The notes under the pieces are model-generated. The model worked only from the letters and a program-made list of their open reading frames with translations. It was not told the origin of the DNA and ran no database searches. A DNA stretch of 64,000 nt. Source: Agriotes lineatus. Its lineage: Eukaryota > Arthropoda > Insecta > Coleoptera > Elateridae. Numbering within the stretch: the first letter of the stretch is position 1; each line of letters starts with the position of its first letter. This document shows positions 23,429 through 33,945 of this stretch, piece after piece. The stretch lies in contig CALNHX010003268.1 of the NCBI GenBank assembly GCA_940337035.1, positions 90,240 through 154,239 of the forward strand, written 5' to 3'. The position numbers and the translations under genes are program-made.

Positions 23429-23903
23429 AGTTTTATTCAGTTTGCGAACAAATATGCATGCAACAAAAAGGTTGGTGGCCCATTATTTTGCACCTGGGTG
23501 TAATAATGTTATAAATATACGATGTTTGTATTTTTCTCATGTTTTATTTAACTTTAATTAAGAAATAATTTTATTCAAAAAGCGGGAGTACGAAAGTATC
23601 TATCCCTATCTGACAATTGCGAATTGCGACCATTCCTCGAACAATTCGTTCAACAGAAAAATGTTGCCAATTTATAAATAAACCTTGAGTATCATAAATG
23701 ATGGCAAAACTACATGCATTTGGATTTACAACAAAGATTACATCATGAAAAATATAGAAAAGGCCATAAAATTAAGCTAATTTAATTTGTTAAAGCGCCC
23801 GAATATGTATTAGAATCTATTGCGAACGCTGGAATTTCTGTCGCAGGTGACGTCACGTACAATTCTGAGATGCGCACGAGCATACCGGTATAAGTGTATC
23901 GTG

Positions 23904-24591
23904 GTTGATAATCCCCGATGATTTTTTCAGTGTATTGTTGAAGCCTTTCTTTTAGTATACTTGCTAATAACTTGTACGCTGTGTTTAGAAGGGTTATTCC
24001 TCGGTAATTCTCGCATGTTTCTCTGTTTCCTTTCTTGAACATGGGTTTTATTATACCTTTTTTCTATTCATGTGGCATATTTTCTTCTATCCATATTCTG
24101 CATATTAATTCATGAATTTGTCCATGAAGCGTGAGACCTCCATATTTTAGTAACTATGTTGCTATTGTGTCACTGCCTGAGGCTTTCTTGTTCTTCAACT
24201 TTTCTATATTCTGAACAACCTCTTCTATTGATGGTGGTGGTATTTCCACATCAGGAATTTCATTCTTCAATTCATCTTCATATTCTTGGTGTACTGTGCC
24301 TAGGTTGTAGAGCAATTTGTGAAAGTGTTCTTCCCATATCTTTTTAACCTCTTCTTCGGTGTGCATTAGGACCCCTTCCTTGTTTTTAAAGCTTCTTATT
24401 GTTAATGTTGATTTACTTTGCATGTCCCTTAAATTTTGATAAAATCGTCTAGCATTATTGTTTTTATTTTCTTGTTCTATTTCATCTAGTCTCTTGTTTA
24501 ACCATGTATTCTTTTTTTCTTTAAAGAAAGTTCTTGCTCCATTTTTAAGTTCTATGTATCTCTTCCTGTCTTCTTCGTCCCCTGTTTGCAT
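23904..24591 (-). pseudogene. LINE 2 reverse transcriptase, 5' part
   Basis: The piece 24591-24154 contains WLNKRLDEIEQENKNNNARR, TEEEVKKIWEEHF and KLKNKKASGSDTIAT, the region joining the endonuclease to the RT. The piece 24042-23782 contains FKKGNRETCENYRGITLLN and AYKLLASILKERL, the first RT motifs. It then runs into the P-like element just after IIGDYQ. An in-frame stop and a frame change separate the pieces. Confidence 0.8.
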
Positions 24592-24748
24592 CTATCTGCT
24601 TCTTGCTTTGTTTTTAACCTCTGTTTTTTCTTTACATTCCTTGTCATACCAGCCTTCAAAACTCTTATTACTGTTCTTTTGTCCAACTGTGGTTTCTGCT
24701 CAGGTTAGTATGTTTGTTTGAATCCTCTTCCAGTGCTCATTTATGTCT

Positions 24749-25560
24749 TCAGGATTTGTACCTAATATGATTAAAGATTTGTGTTAATTTGTTTATGTAT
24801 TGCCTCCTAATTTCTCCTGATTGTAGTTTCTCTACTGCCCATCTTCTTTTCTTTTGTATTTTTGTGTAGGTTTTTTTTATTTTGCTCTCTGCCATTGTCA
24901 TTAATACCATGTAGTGGTCTGAGTCACCGTTGGCTCCTCGATAGGATCTTGCATCTTTTACCGTTTTCATGAAGCTTCTCTTTACCAGAATGTGGTCTAT
25001 TTGGTTCTCAATGTTACCGTTTGGGTGCTTCCATGTGACTTTATGTTTTCTAGGATGTTCAAACACTGTTGTAGCAACCTTTAAGTTTGCTAGGGCTGCA
25101 AGAGCACAGACTCTGTGCCCATTGTCGTTGGTAAACTCATGTACTGTCTGCTTACCACATACCCCATCGAGGTAGTCTTCTTTACCTATTTTTGCATTAA
25201 GGTCTGCTAAGACAATTGCCATCTCTTTGTTGGGAATATTCTCCAGTATATTTTGTAACTCTTCATAGAAAATTTCTTTATTCTCTGTTTCATGCGTCTC
25301 AGTTGGTGCGTAGGCTCTACTATTGTTATTTTGCGTTGTGCCCCTTTCATGCTTAACACTGCCAGTCTTCCGTTTATGGGTTGGAAATGCAGAACTCTCT
25401 CTCATATCTTTTGACACATAAAAGGCAATACCCTTTTGTCCTTGCTTTTCTTCTCCACTGTAGAATATACTAAAGTTATTCCTTTTAATTTCACCACTTT
25501 TTGCTCATCGGGTTTCTTGTAGTGCTGCGATGTTAACCTTGTATTTTTGTAATTCATTTA
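24749..25560 (-). pseudogene. LINE 2 AP-like endonuclease
   Basis: The open piece 25417-24749 has YAPTETHETENKEIFYEEL, IVLADLNAKIG, HKVTWKHPNGN, NQIDHILVKR and NGDSDHYMVL. These are the motifs of an apurinic-type endonuclease domain that nicks target DNA for retrotransposition. The usual GD(F/L)N reads ADLN here. The N-terminal part lies in broken frames up to about 25560. The domain is complete in outline but interrupted. Confidence 0.75.
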
Positions 25561-25745
25561 CTATGACCTCCATTTTTCCTATTTCTAGAAGAGTTAATGT
25601 TCCAGGTTGCCAGTTTTATTATATTTGTTTGCCTGATTTTCGCAGTTTTCTTCGTACTATGTTGCCAGCTCTTTTTTATCTTTTTGCTATTTTCCTTTTT
25701 CTTTGCGGTGTTCGTCATCATGCTTCCATCCTTGTCTGTGAATTG

Positions 25746-26645
25746 CTATTTAATTGACAAACTTTGACGTTGATTGCCATCCTTGTTTCCTTTTTTGGTG
25801 CTATTTTTGTCTATTAAAGGTGCGAAGAGTGTCTGTACCACTCTTGGTTTTTTTGTCGCACCTTTACTGACTGAACTTGTGTTTGTATTTCTATCTATTG
25901 TCTCATCGATCATATTTTCTTCCTGATCGTCCGACCCTAGTTTAGATCTGTTTCTTTTCGCTTTTGGGCCATTTTGTTCGCTGCTTACTTTTTCTACATC
26001 TCTTTCCTCTAGTTCCTCTTCTTCTTCTTCTTCTTCTTGATCTTCGATTTGATTATCGTTAATTACAACTATATGCTTTTCTCCCTCTTGTTTTGCTTCT
26101 GTTTCTGCTATTATTATTAGTTTATCATATTTTATGTACGCTATTTTCCCTTCCTTTCTAGCTGCAATTAATTCGGGTTTCAGCTGCTTCCTTTTCTCTA
26201 TTATGTGTTTTGGGTAGTCTTCTTCAATGTAAATGTTGGTGTTCACCAATTTTCTTCTGTTGGAGAGGATTTCTAATTTTCTTCTCTATGTAGTCAGTCC
26301 AATCAAGATAGGTGCTGTTCTATTTTTTTTGTTTAGATTTCTAATAAAGTCAATTTCTTCTACTTTTATGTTCAACTCCATTTTGTATCTTTTAATGTTT
26401 ACTACTAGCTTTTCTATGTCCCAATAATTGCTGCGTGGGTCCAGCTCTATACCAAAGAAAACCAGATTCCTCTCTTGAGTTTTTATCCAACAATTCAATT
26501 TCTTGCATGCTTTAGTAGTGATATACGCGTGGTTTCTGAATGTTTTTGTAGTTCTTGTAATTTTGCATCGATATTTTTGTTTATTATTTTGGTTTCTTCT
26601 CTGAAAATTGCTCGTATCATTTCCGCAGTTACTTCGCCCATTTTA
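25746..26645 (-). pseudogene. LINE 2 ORF1-like region
   Basis: From an ATG at about 26642 the minus strand reads MGEVTAEMIRAIFREETKII, then a stop after about 48 codons. The frames at 26498-26286 (ELDPRSNYWDIEKLVVNIKR) and 26249-25746 (YPKHIIEKRKQLKPELIAAR, then an acidic run of Glu and a Ser/Lys-rich tail) continue it. A charged, coiled-coil-prone protein upstream of the endonuclease is what LINE ORF1 usually looks like. I see no clear zinc knuckle. At least two interruptions are present. Confidence 0.6.
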
Positions 26646-27195
26646 CTATTTATTGTAGTTCATTAATTAGATACATATTTGCGGAAAAACTGTAATTGTG
26701 GGCAATGTAAAGAGAACTGTAATTTCGAACAGCTGAAATTTTAAAACGAAAACCAATTTTATACCAGTTTTAACAAGAAAACTGTAATTTTGTACCGCTG
26801 AAGTTTTAAAAAGAAAACTGTAAGTTTGTGACCCGTGTCGCCAACCAGGCGTCGACGAGCCAGTTACGTCTCCAACTTACTTGATTCGGTTAAAAACCCA
26901 GCTCGGCGCTGGCCTAGCTGAACTATACGGATAGAGATGTCGCTGCTTCTTGAAATTTTATGAACAATATGTGATAACCGTTATCTTAACCTCACTTATG
27001 TTATTACAACTTAAATTCATTTAAACTATTTTATTTTACTTTTCCCGGCCGAAATAATATTTGTGGGTGAGATAGGCCTTCTTATCTCTATTCTGTTTCT
27101 ATTACCATCACAAGGACTTTAGTTATACTTGAAAAATACTTGAGATTTACCAGAGCACATGTCACACAACCACAACACACCACCTTAGTGCTCAA

Positions 27196-27767
27196 ATAAA
27201 AATCTGGTGTGATACACTCACACAACTTCCTTTTACAGTGATCTTATAATTAGTCAAAAATTTCATTTTTAATTTTTAACCATTTGTTAAAAATTTTAAA
27301 AAATTACAAATTCTACAAAAACGGTACAAAATCGAGTGTTAGTTGAAGAGACAAATTTTCTCTAGAATTTTAAGGTGAATTCAAAAATGTAATAATATAC
27401 CGGGTGTTTTATTTAAAATAGGAGTTAATAAAAAAAATAGAAAAAAAAACAAAAGAAACCCACTTTAGAAGTATTCAACTGGAAAATCACCTATCTCACA
27501 TCAATACACATTAAAAATGTAAGAAAAATGTAAAATTTAAAAAAAATCGTTAGAGCCGTTTTTGAAAAAATCGAAAAAAACTGAAAAATCACAAGAGTAA
27601 ACACCTACTTCCGGTTATGCGATTTTCTTCAAAAGCTTGCTGTCTCATCTACATAGTACACAAAACTTATATATGAAGTTTCAATGCCATACCTCTTTTC
27701 GTTTTTGAGATATTCTGTTCACAGACACACAGACAGACAGACAGACCAATGAAAAAAAATAATGGAT
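27196..27767 (+). mobile_element. GACA-array element A2 (3' tail missing)
   Basis: Starts AATCTGGTGTGATACACTCA with ACTTCCTTTTAC just inside. It runs through CGGGTGTTTTATTTAAAATA to a short GACA tract and stops abruptly after GACCAATGAAAAAAAAT at about 27767. The GGGACTC...AAACGTGAAGA tail and the terminal hairpin are absent. It is followed directly by the inverted fragment A3. Confidence 0.7.
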
Positions 27768-27893
27768 ATAACTTTGAGTGCTTATAGTATTATAAGTGAA
27801 AATTTGTCTTTTCAACTAACTCTCGTTTGTACGGTTTTTGGCTACTTATAAGATCACTGTAAAAGGAAGTTGTGTGCGTGTATCACACCAAAC
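27768..27893 (-). mobile_element. inverted 5' fragment A3 of a GACA-array element
   Basis: The minus strand reads GGTGTGATACACGCACACAA, then ACTTCCTTTTAC and the following unique sequence of the family. It is therefore the 5' end of an element in opposite orientation, wedged between A2 and A4. Confidence 0.7.
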
Positions 27894-28516
27894 TTTTTTT
27901 AAGCTTTAAAAAAAATTCAAAAATTACAAATTCTACAGAAACCGCACAAAATAGAGCGTTAGTTCAGGAGACAAATTTTCTCTAAAATTTTAAGCTGAAT
28001 TCCAAAATGTAATAATATACCGGGTGTTTTATTTAAAATAGGAGTTAATAAAAAAATAGAAAAAAAAAACAAAAGAAACCCACTTTAGAAGTATTCAACT
28101 GGAAAATCACCTATCTCACATCAATACACATTAAAAATGTAAGAAAAATTTAAAATTTAAAAAAAATCGTTAGAGCCGTTTTTGAAAAAATCGAAAAAAA
28201 CTGAAAAATCACAAGAGTAAACACCTACTTCCGGTTATGCGATTTTCTTCAAAAGCTTGCTGTCTCATCTACATAGTACACAAAACTTATATATGAAGTT
28301 TCAATGCCATACCTCTTTTCGTTTTTGAGATATTCTGTTCACAGACACACAGACACACAGACAGACACACAGACAGACAGACAGACAGACAGACCAATGA
28401 AAAAAAATATGTTTTTTGGGATCAGGGGACTCTAAAACGTGAAGATCTGTTGAAAACTCAATTTCGAATTTTTGGGGTGAATCCAATACTTCCTTTATAG
28501 TAGTAAAAGGAAGTAA
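27894..28516 (+). mobile_element. GACA-array element A4 (5' end missing)
   Basis: Lacks the terminal AATCTGGTGTG segment but otherwise follows A2 closely. It has a longer GACA/CACA tract (about 28340-28393), the GGGACTCTAAAACGTGAAGA block and the 3' hairpin ending AAAAGGAAGTAAAAAT. Confidence 0.75.
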
Positions 28517-28519
28517 AAA

Positions 28520-28605
28520 TAAAAATCGAAGGGTCCAAGCGTTTTTTCCAAAAGTTATTCCTTGAACTTTTAACGAATTTATTCACTACTTTAGGAAAGC
28601 ACTGT
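28520..28605 (-). repeat. inverted copy of 19430-19520
   Basis: AAGTTATTCCTTGAACTTTT and CACTACTTTAGGAAAGCACT occur here. Their reverse complements, with minor differences, lie directly after the right edge of zinc-finger duplication A. Confidence 0.65.
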
Positions 28606-28841
28606 ATATATACCTAAGAACTGTTTTGTTCTCTTTAGCAGTACTATATGACCATGCATAGTCAGTCTACTATTTTTGTTACACCCTATATAATCGTACG
28701 CGGAAATATTCGTGTTATATGTGGAAGCAGCTTTAGCATAAAATCTTATCTAATTTATAATTTATGCAACAAAATCCACAAGTCACACATTTTGTGCCGT
28801 GTATCCCTTGTGGAAATTAATAGATTTAGTAGTACATTATA
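28606..28841 (+). repeat. 240 bp direct repeat shared with 43710-43945
   Basis: Both copies run from TATATACCTAAGAACTGTTT to ATTTAGTAGTACA with about 95 percent identity by eye. Here it is followed by a mariner element; at 43945 it is followed by a Tigger-like terminal repeat. Confidence 0.75.
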
Positions 28842-30162
28842 CAGGGTCCGGCAAGATAAGCTACTCATTTTAAACAGCTTATAAAAATTTATGAATTTGA
28901 AGAGCAAAACAAATAAATACATATTTGTAAATTAGAAGGGTGGGAGTTTTTTATGTTTTAAATATGGTGTCTCGCAAGTGACTGCCATCCTCGGCAATCC
29001 ATTCTTCTAAACGAAATAGCATTTATTTCATTTCTTATGTTAGTTTTCAACTCTTTTATATGTATGTATGTATAATCGATAACCAACCATTTACCTTGCG
29101 GTGTAGAGGCAGATTTCAGGGATTATTTGCATACACCCTGCTTTTTAAATAACAGCAGAGAAAAAAATCTGGAGCTGAAACATTTGCAGACCTTGCTGGA
29201 AATGGAATGGTACCATTCCTTGAAATCAACCTATTTGGAAAAATCTCCCTTAAAATGTTCATGCTAATTCTTGCAGTATGACTTGTGGTGCCGTCTTGAT
29301 GAAACCAGTATTCTCCAATTTCTTCTTGAATTTATGGTAAAAAAAATTTCTGCAGCATTTCCATGTAGCGCGCAGCAGTTACCGTTACCGTCTCACCATT
29401 TTTTTCAAAAACATAAGGTCCGATGATTCTAGATGCGGAAATGCCACACCATACGGTTACTTTAGGGCTATGTAAAGGTTGTTGGTGAATTTCGCGTAGA
29501 TTCTCTTGAGCCCAATAACGACAGTTTTGCTTATTTACATCATCGTTGAGATAAAAGTGTTCCTCGTCACTACTGAAAAGATAATTTACAATATCTTGAC
29601 GATTGCTACGAATAATGTGATAAAATTCAAGTCTGTTAATCTTATCTTGATCACTTATGTCCTGGACTAAAGCGATTTTGTAGGGGTGAAAATTCATTTT
29701 TTTTAAACATTCTTCGCATGCTTTGATCTGACAAATTAAGGACGGCAGCATGTTTAACAATCGATTTGTTCAGATTAGCAGTAATTGCATTTGTTACTCT
29801 TTCTTGGTAAGATCATTACAGGCAGACCTTGGTCTTTCACTCGATTTTTTGTCTAAAATAGACCCCAGTTCTCTTCATTTACGAATCCAAGCCGAAATAA
29901 TCTTACTCTGAGAACATTGAAGGATATTAAAGTGATGTCAAAAACACCTTTGAACCGCGATTACTGAATTAAGGTAAATAAATTTCTCAATACAAAAGAC
30001 GCATTGTTCTGTTGACCAACGCTCCATTTGGACAACTGTCAACAATTGTAACAAAATCTCCAAGGCCCACTCTTTCAGTTAAGAGTGTTGTCGTAATGAA
30101 TAGTTGATTAGTTTTTCTATTACTAATAAAATAAAATGGGTAATATATTTTACCAGACCTTG
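28842..30162 (-). mobile_element. mariner-like transposon, 1321 bp
   Basis: The left end CAGGGTCCGGCAAGATAAGC and the right end (complement CAAGGTCTGGTAAAATATAT) are flanked by TA. The size and TA duplication fit mariner-type elements. The transposase relic runs on the minus strand and is broken. The left half contains a TATGTATGTATG tract that seems to interrupt the gene. Confidence 0.75.
28990..30027 (-). pseudogene. mariner-like transposase (broken)
   Basis: From ATG 30027 the minus strand reads MERWSTEQCVFCIEKFIYLN, an N-terminal helix-turn-helix region, then frames with stops. The open piece 29760-29332 has FHPYKIALVQDI, SSDEEHFYLNDDVNKQNCR (first catalytic Asp), REIHQQPLHSPKVTVWCGIS and ARYMEMLQKFF. 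Further frames give WFHQDGTTSHTA (second Asp) and SAPDFFLCCYLKSRVY (third catalytic region). This is a nearly complete mariner-type domain order. In active relatives it cuts and pastes the element at TA sites. The stops make it inactive. Confidence 0.75.
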
Positions 30163-30301
30163 TACTTATTAAAAGTTGGTAAAATAAGTCGTTATATGTT
30201 AGTGAGGTATGTCACATAGGTGTGTGCAAGCGCAAGCGTGGTAATTTTTATGAGTGTATAATAGCATTTCACATACGCACGATATATAACATTTTACCTT
30301 A

Positions 30302-30535
30302 CAGTAGCGGCTTTCGTACAAAAAAGTTTTAAAACAGTACAAACAGAATTGAATAGAGATTCTGTCAAATAAGTCGAGCAAAAATAAATATTGTATCTCC
30401 ATTACATTGGTGTGAATTGTTAGTTGTGTATGATAGCAGTGTATAAATATAGTGAAACATGTTAGTCATGTGTGAATAATAATGGTTTTTACTCAATGAA
30501 ACTCATTACATAAAGTACTTCAAAAGCCGCTACTG
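30302..30535. mobile_element. 234 bp MITE with TA target duplication
   Basis: The ends read CAGTAGCGGCTTT and complement CAGTAGCGGCTTT, flanked by TA on both sides. There is no coding sequence. The CAGTAG start resembles the Tigger-like ends at 3227 and 5811. Confidence 0.7.
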
Positions 30536-30539
30536 TAAG

Positions 30540-31985
30540 ATAAACTTCATTTTGATTGTAAATGATTGTAATGTATTATATTAATAAAAAAAATTTAACC
30601 TTTTGTTACAAAATATTTTTTGGAAGGCTAGCCTTCAGCTGGTCAAACTACTTTTATTGATCTTGTATTGGTTTACTGCCCACAGCAATTCTGATTGTCT
30701 AATTAACACGAAAATAAATTGATTCAAAATGAGCACAGAATTAAATATTTTGTTTATTGCAAGGTAGGTAGTCAATATTTTACACTAATAAATGCACTTG
30801 ATATGAGCAGTAGCAATTATAATTTGAGTAAGAGATGTTGGCACGAGATAAGATAGAATTCAAAAGGGTTACTTTCAGAGTTTCAGTTATAATAGATCTT
30901 TGAAATGGCAAATGCAGCTTGAATTATGTAACTGACAGATTTGAGTTTAGTAACTTCAAACAATGGTATGAATTTTAAAATAATACATGTTTTGTGAAGT
31001 ACAGAAATTGTATGAGCGTTATGAGTAGTAAAAGTTTATAAGCCCACAAACGGCAGGATAATGGAAATGCCAGTGCAAAGCAGTACGAGGCGGTAAAGAT
31101 TCGAAAGAGCAATAAGGCAACCTATCGAAAGACACAGACAATTGATACGGTGCTAAATAAACTCATGTGAATCAGTGCAAGTGAAACTCAAGTGAATAAA
31201 AGCAGAGCAAGGTGCTACGTGAACAATTTCAAAGAATAAGACATTTAGTATTTAAGCAAAAACATTCTATCGAAACTATAGCCCATAAGTAAAAATGTAA
31301 ATCAAACCCTATTTCTTATAAACAAATGTAAATCGTTATTGCTAGGATATGAGACAGTCTGTTGTCAATGACATCAAAATAGGAGCTTGTAACATTTAGG
31401 GTGTGCGCCAGTTGAGCTCCCAATTTTTGGGGACATCGGCCAGCGAAAATCGTGGGTGTTACATTTGGAGTTGACCTTCAGGAGTGCCTGGGTGGAGAAA
31501 TTAGGAAGAGGAAGCCGTCAACAAGTGTGTAATTGCCGTGATGTCTCTTCATTGTGCGAGCCAGCATCGGACCACCATTTCCTAAGGTAAATTTCGCAGG
31601 AAGCAGTTGAAGCAAGCCCGTAGAATTTGGGTATCGTCAAGATCACACATCGTACGAGGTCTTGAACGTGATACCAGCTGCGTAGATTCGTCCAGATTCG
31701 AATAGTCAAGAAATCGTTCCTAAAATTTGTGATTTGAAGCCGATTTTGCAAGTTTTGCCGGAAATAGGACAAAAGCAGATCGCGCATCGGTTTTCGTCAT
31801 CTAAAACAAAACAGGTTAGCCGGAAACTACGTCACATAATTCGCAGCATTTACCTGATGTGGTCTTGCCCTTTTTGGTGTTTTTAATTCAGTTTGCGCTA
31901 AATTTCGTGGACGTGCAAATCATTTTATGTTCACTAAATTTTGAGGTTATAGACCTGTCAAATATGAAGTCAAGCATCTACCATA
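30540..31985. other. mostly unassigned sequence
   Basis: No confident gene. About 31400-31830 is somewhat richer in G and C. On the minus strand it has an acceptor-like TTTTGTTTTAG before ATGACGAAAACC at about 31800, and an open frame 31787-31518 with no recognised domain. The sequence near 31030-31290 may be 5' untranslated sequence of the LINE that follows, but that is a guess. Confidence 0.3.
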
Positions 31986-32731
31986 CTGGTTAATTAAAAA
32001 CGAAACTGAAGAACTTAAGAGGAAGAAATATATACATCAATAATGACCAAACGAAACAGAAAAGGGAGCTAGACAAACAAATAAGGAATAGAGCTGAGGA
32101 AATAGGAAAAAGCATTAGAAGAGATATGTATATCAGAAGTTGTTCATAGACGAGAAAGTATGGAAATTGGGAAAAGAGAAGGACCAGCTGAAAAAGATGT
32201 AGCAGGGGCCAGACACATGGCAATGGAAATGGTCTCAAAAATGAGCAATACGTTTGTTCAGGATTTCTTTATTGTTGTTTAATTTAAATTTTAAAAAGGA
32301 GGGATTCAATTATTGTGCGATGCGATGGTTGCATGTATGTACTTTGCTTCCATGGAGGTTAAAAAAATTAAAAAGAAACACTTTTTTATACGCCAATAAT
32401 AAAAGAAAACCTACAAGTGCTTCTTAAAATCTGCTGCATAAGACCGCTGTGATTATCAAACCCACTACCCGCTATCAAGTACCAAGAAGAATACAGCATA
32501 TACAGTCCACTGCCGATAAAGACAAAATCGTAATTACATGCAATCCCGCTTCATTTACTAAATTCCGTCACAGAACTGAAGAGGAGAAATGATTAAAGGA
32601 TATTGGTGACTTGGAATGTTAGTGCATTAAATATAGAAGCAGCTGTGAGACTGTAAAAATAATGCAACAGCATATTATAGATATAGCAGCACTTCAGGAA
32701 ACAAATGTTAAGGGTAGGTGTACTACGAAAC

Positions 32732-33427
32732 TAAAAAATCTGGTGTGATACACTCACACAACTTCCTTTTACAGTGATCTTATAATTAGTCAAAAATTTC
32801 ATTTTTAATTTTTAACCATTTGTTAAAAATTTTCAAAAATTACAAATTCTACAAAAACGGTACAAAATCGAGTGTTAGTTGAAGAGACAAATTTTCTCTA
32901 GAATTTTAAGGTGAATTCAAAAATTTAATAATATACCGGGTGTTTTATTTAAAATAGGAGTTAATAAAAAAAATATAAAAAAAAACAAAAGAAACCCACT
33001 TTAGAAGTATTCAACTGGAAAATCACCTATCTCACATCAATACACATTAAAAATGTAAGAAAAATGTAAAATTTAAAAAAAATCGTTAGAGCCGTTTTTA
33101 AAAAAATCGAAAAAAACTGAAAAATTACAAGAGTAAACACCTACTTCCGGTTATGCGATTTTCTTCAAAAGCTTGCTGTCTCATTTACATAGTACACAAA
33201 ACTTATATATGAAGTTTCAATGCCATACCTCTTTTCGTTTTTGAGATATTCTGTTCACAGACACACACACAGACAGACAGACACACAGACAGACAGACAG
33301 ACCAATGAAAAAAAATATGTTTTTTGGGATCAGGGGACTCTAAAACGTGAAGATCTGTTGAAAACTCAATTTCGAATTTTTGGGGTGAATCCAATACTTC
33401 CTTTATAGTAGTAAAAGGAAGTAAAAA
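32732..33427 (+). mobile_element. GACA-array element A5 (complete)
   Basis: This is the fullest copy: AATCTGGTGTGATACACTCA at the left end, ACTTCCTTTTAC at 32761-32772, a GACA/CACA tract at about 33258-33303, and GGGACTCTAAAACGTGAAGA. A 3' hairpin (stem CTTCCTTT/AAAGGAAG) contains the exact inverted ACTTCCTTTTAC at 33411-33422. It interrupts the LINE 3 endonuclease. The architecture matches what is known of Helentron-associated (DINE-1-type) elements: subterminal inverted repeats, an internal simple-sequence array and a 3' stem-loop. That assignment is inference. Confidence 0.75.
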
Positions 33428-33585
33428 TTACATATGTTTCAATGGAACATGTGAGGAGAATAAATTGGACACATCATTCTTAATAAGAGGAGATGAACAA
33501 CTCAGCGATAGATTTTAAAGTAATAAGCGAAATACTAAGTTACAGAAGATTCGAAGGGCAATTCTGAAAAATAAGAATTGTAAAT

Positions 33586-33945
33586 GTGCATGCCCCCACA
33601 GCAGAGAGTGCAGAAGAAGTCAATGCAGAATTTTATGAGATGATTGAAGAAGTGTATGATGCGATACCAACCGTTGATATAAAAATGATACTAGGTGATA
33701 TGAATGCTAAGATAGGAAGAGAAGAGAGAAATGAACTAATAGCAGGAAATGGAAGCCTACATGAAATCACCAACAACAGTGGACAGAAGGTAATAAACTT
33801 GGTAGCTGGAAGACACATGGTGATAGAATCGACATTTTTAGAACGCAAGGATATTTACAAGGTAACTTGGAGAAGCCCAGATGGAAGAACACTTAACCAG
33901 ATAGACTACCTACTTATCGAAAGAATTTATACTGCAACACTATAG
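33586..33945 (+). pseudogene. LINE 3 endonuclease, C-terminal two-thirds
   Basis: The open frame has HAPTAESAEEVNAEFYEMIE, MILGDMNAKIGREERNE, YKVTWRSPDGRTLNQIDYLL and ends in TATL. After a frame change come VRSYRGAEINTDHFLV (the terminal DH motif) and a lysine-rich linker to about 34470. The GDMN and TDH residues of an AP-like endonuclease are present. The N-terminus is displaced to 32600-32720 by the inserted element A5. Confidence 0.75.

Larger units (their letters stand above)
21257..23903 (+). mobile_element. P-element-like transposon encoding a THAP domain, nested in LINE 2
   Basis: The terminal inverted repeats read CACGATACACTTATACCGG on the left and its reverse complement on the right. 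They are flanked by direct repeats GTTGATAAT (21248-21256 and 23904-23912), a 9 bp or, allowing for chance, 8 bp target duplication. TGACGTCACGTAC motifs lie just inside both ends. A THAP-domain coding remnant occupies the left third, as in P-type transposases. Collapsing the target duplication rejoins the LINE 2 reverse transcriptase as IIGDYQQGFCPS. The rest of a transposase is not visible, and a GACA-array element sits inside at 22750-23428, so this copy is non-autonomous. Confidence 0.8.
19950..26940 (-). mobile_element. near full-length LINE 2, split by a P-like element
   Basis: On the minus strand, 5' to 3', this holds a GC-richer 5' region (about 26940-26650), an ORF1-like region, an AP-like endonuclease, a reverse transcriptase with YADD, a C-terminal RGRPKSNW region and a (TA)n tail. 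Without the 2647 bp insertion at 21257-23903 it spans about 4.3 kb. It resembles LINE 1 in domain order and sequence but is a distinct lineage. Multiple frameshifts make it inactive. The exact 5' end cannot be placed. Confidence 0.85.

Noticed and set aside
31518..31830. Possible host exon on the minus strand with an acceptor-like sequence
   Set aside because: No frame gives a recognisable protein across the segment, and the splice-like site alone is weak evidence.
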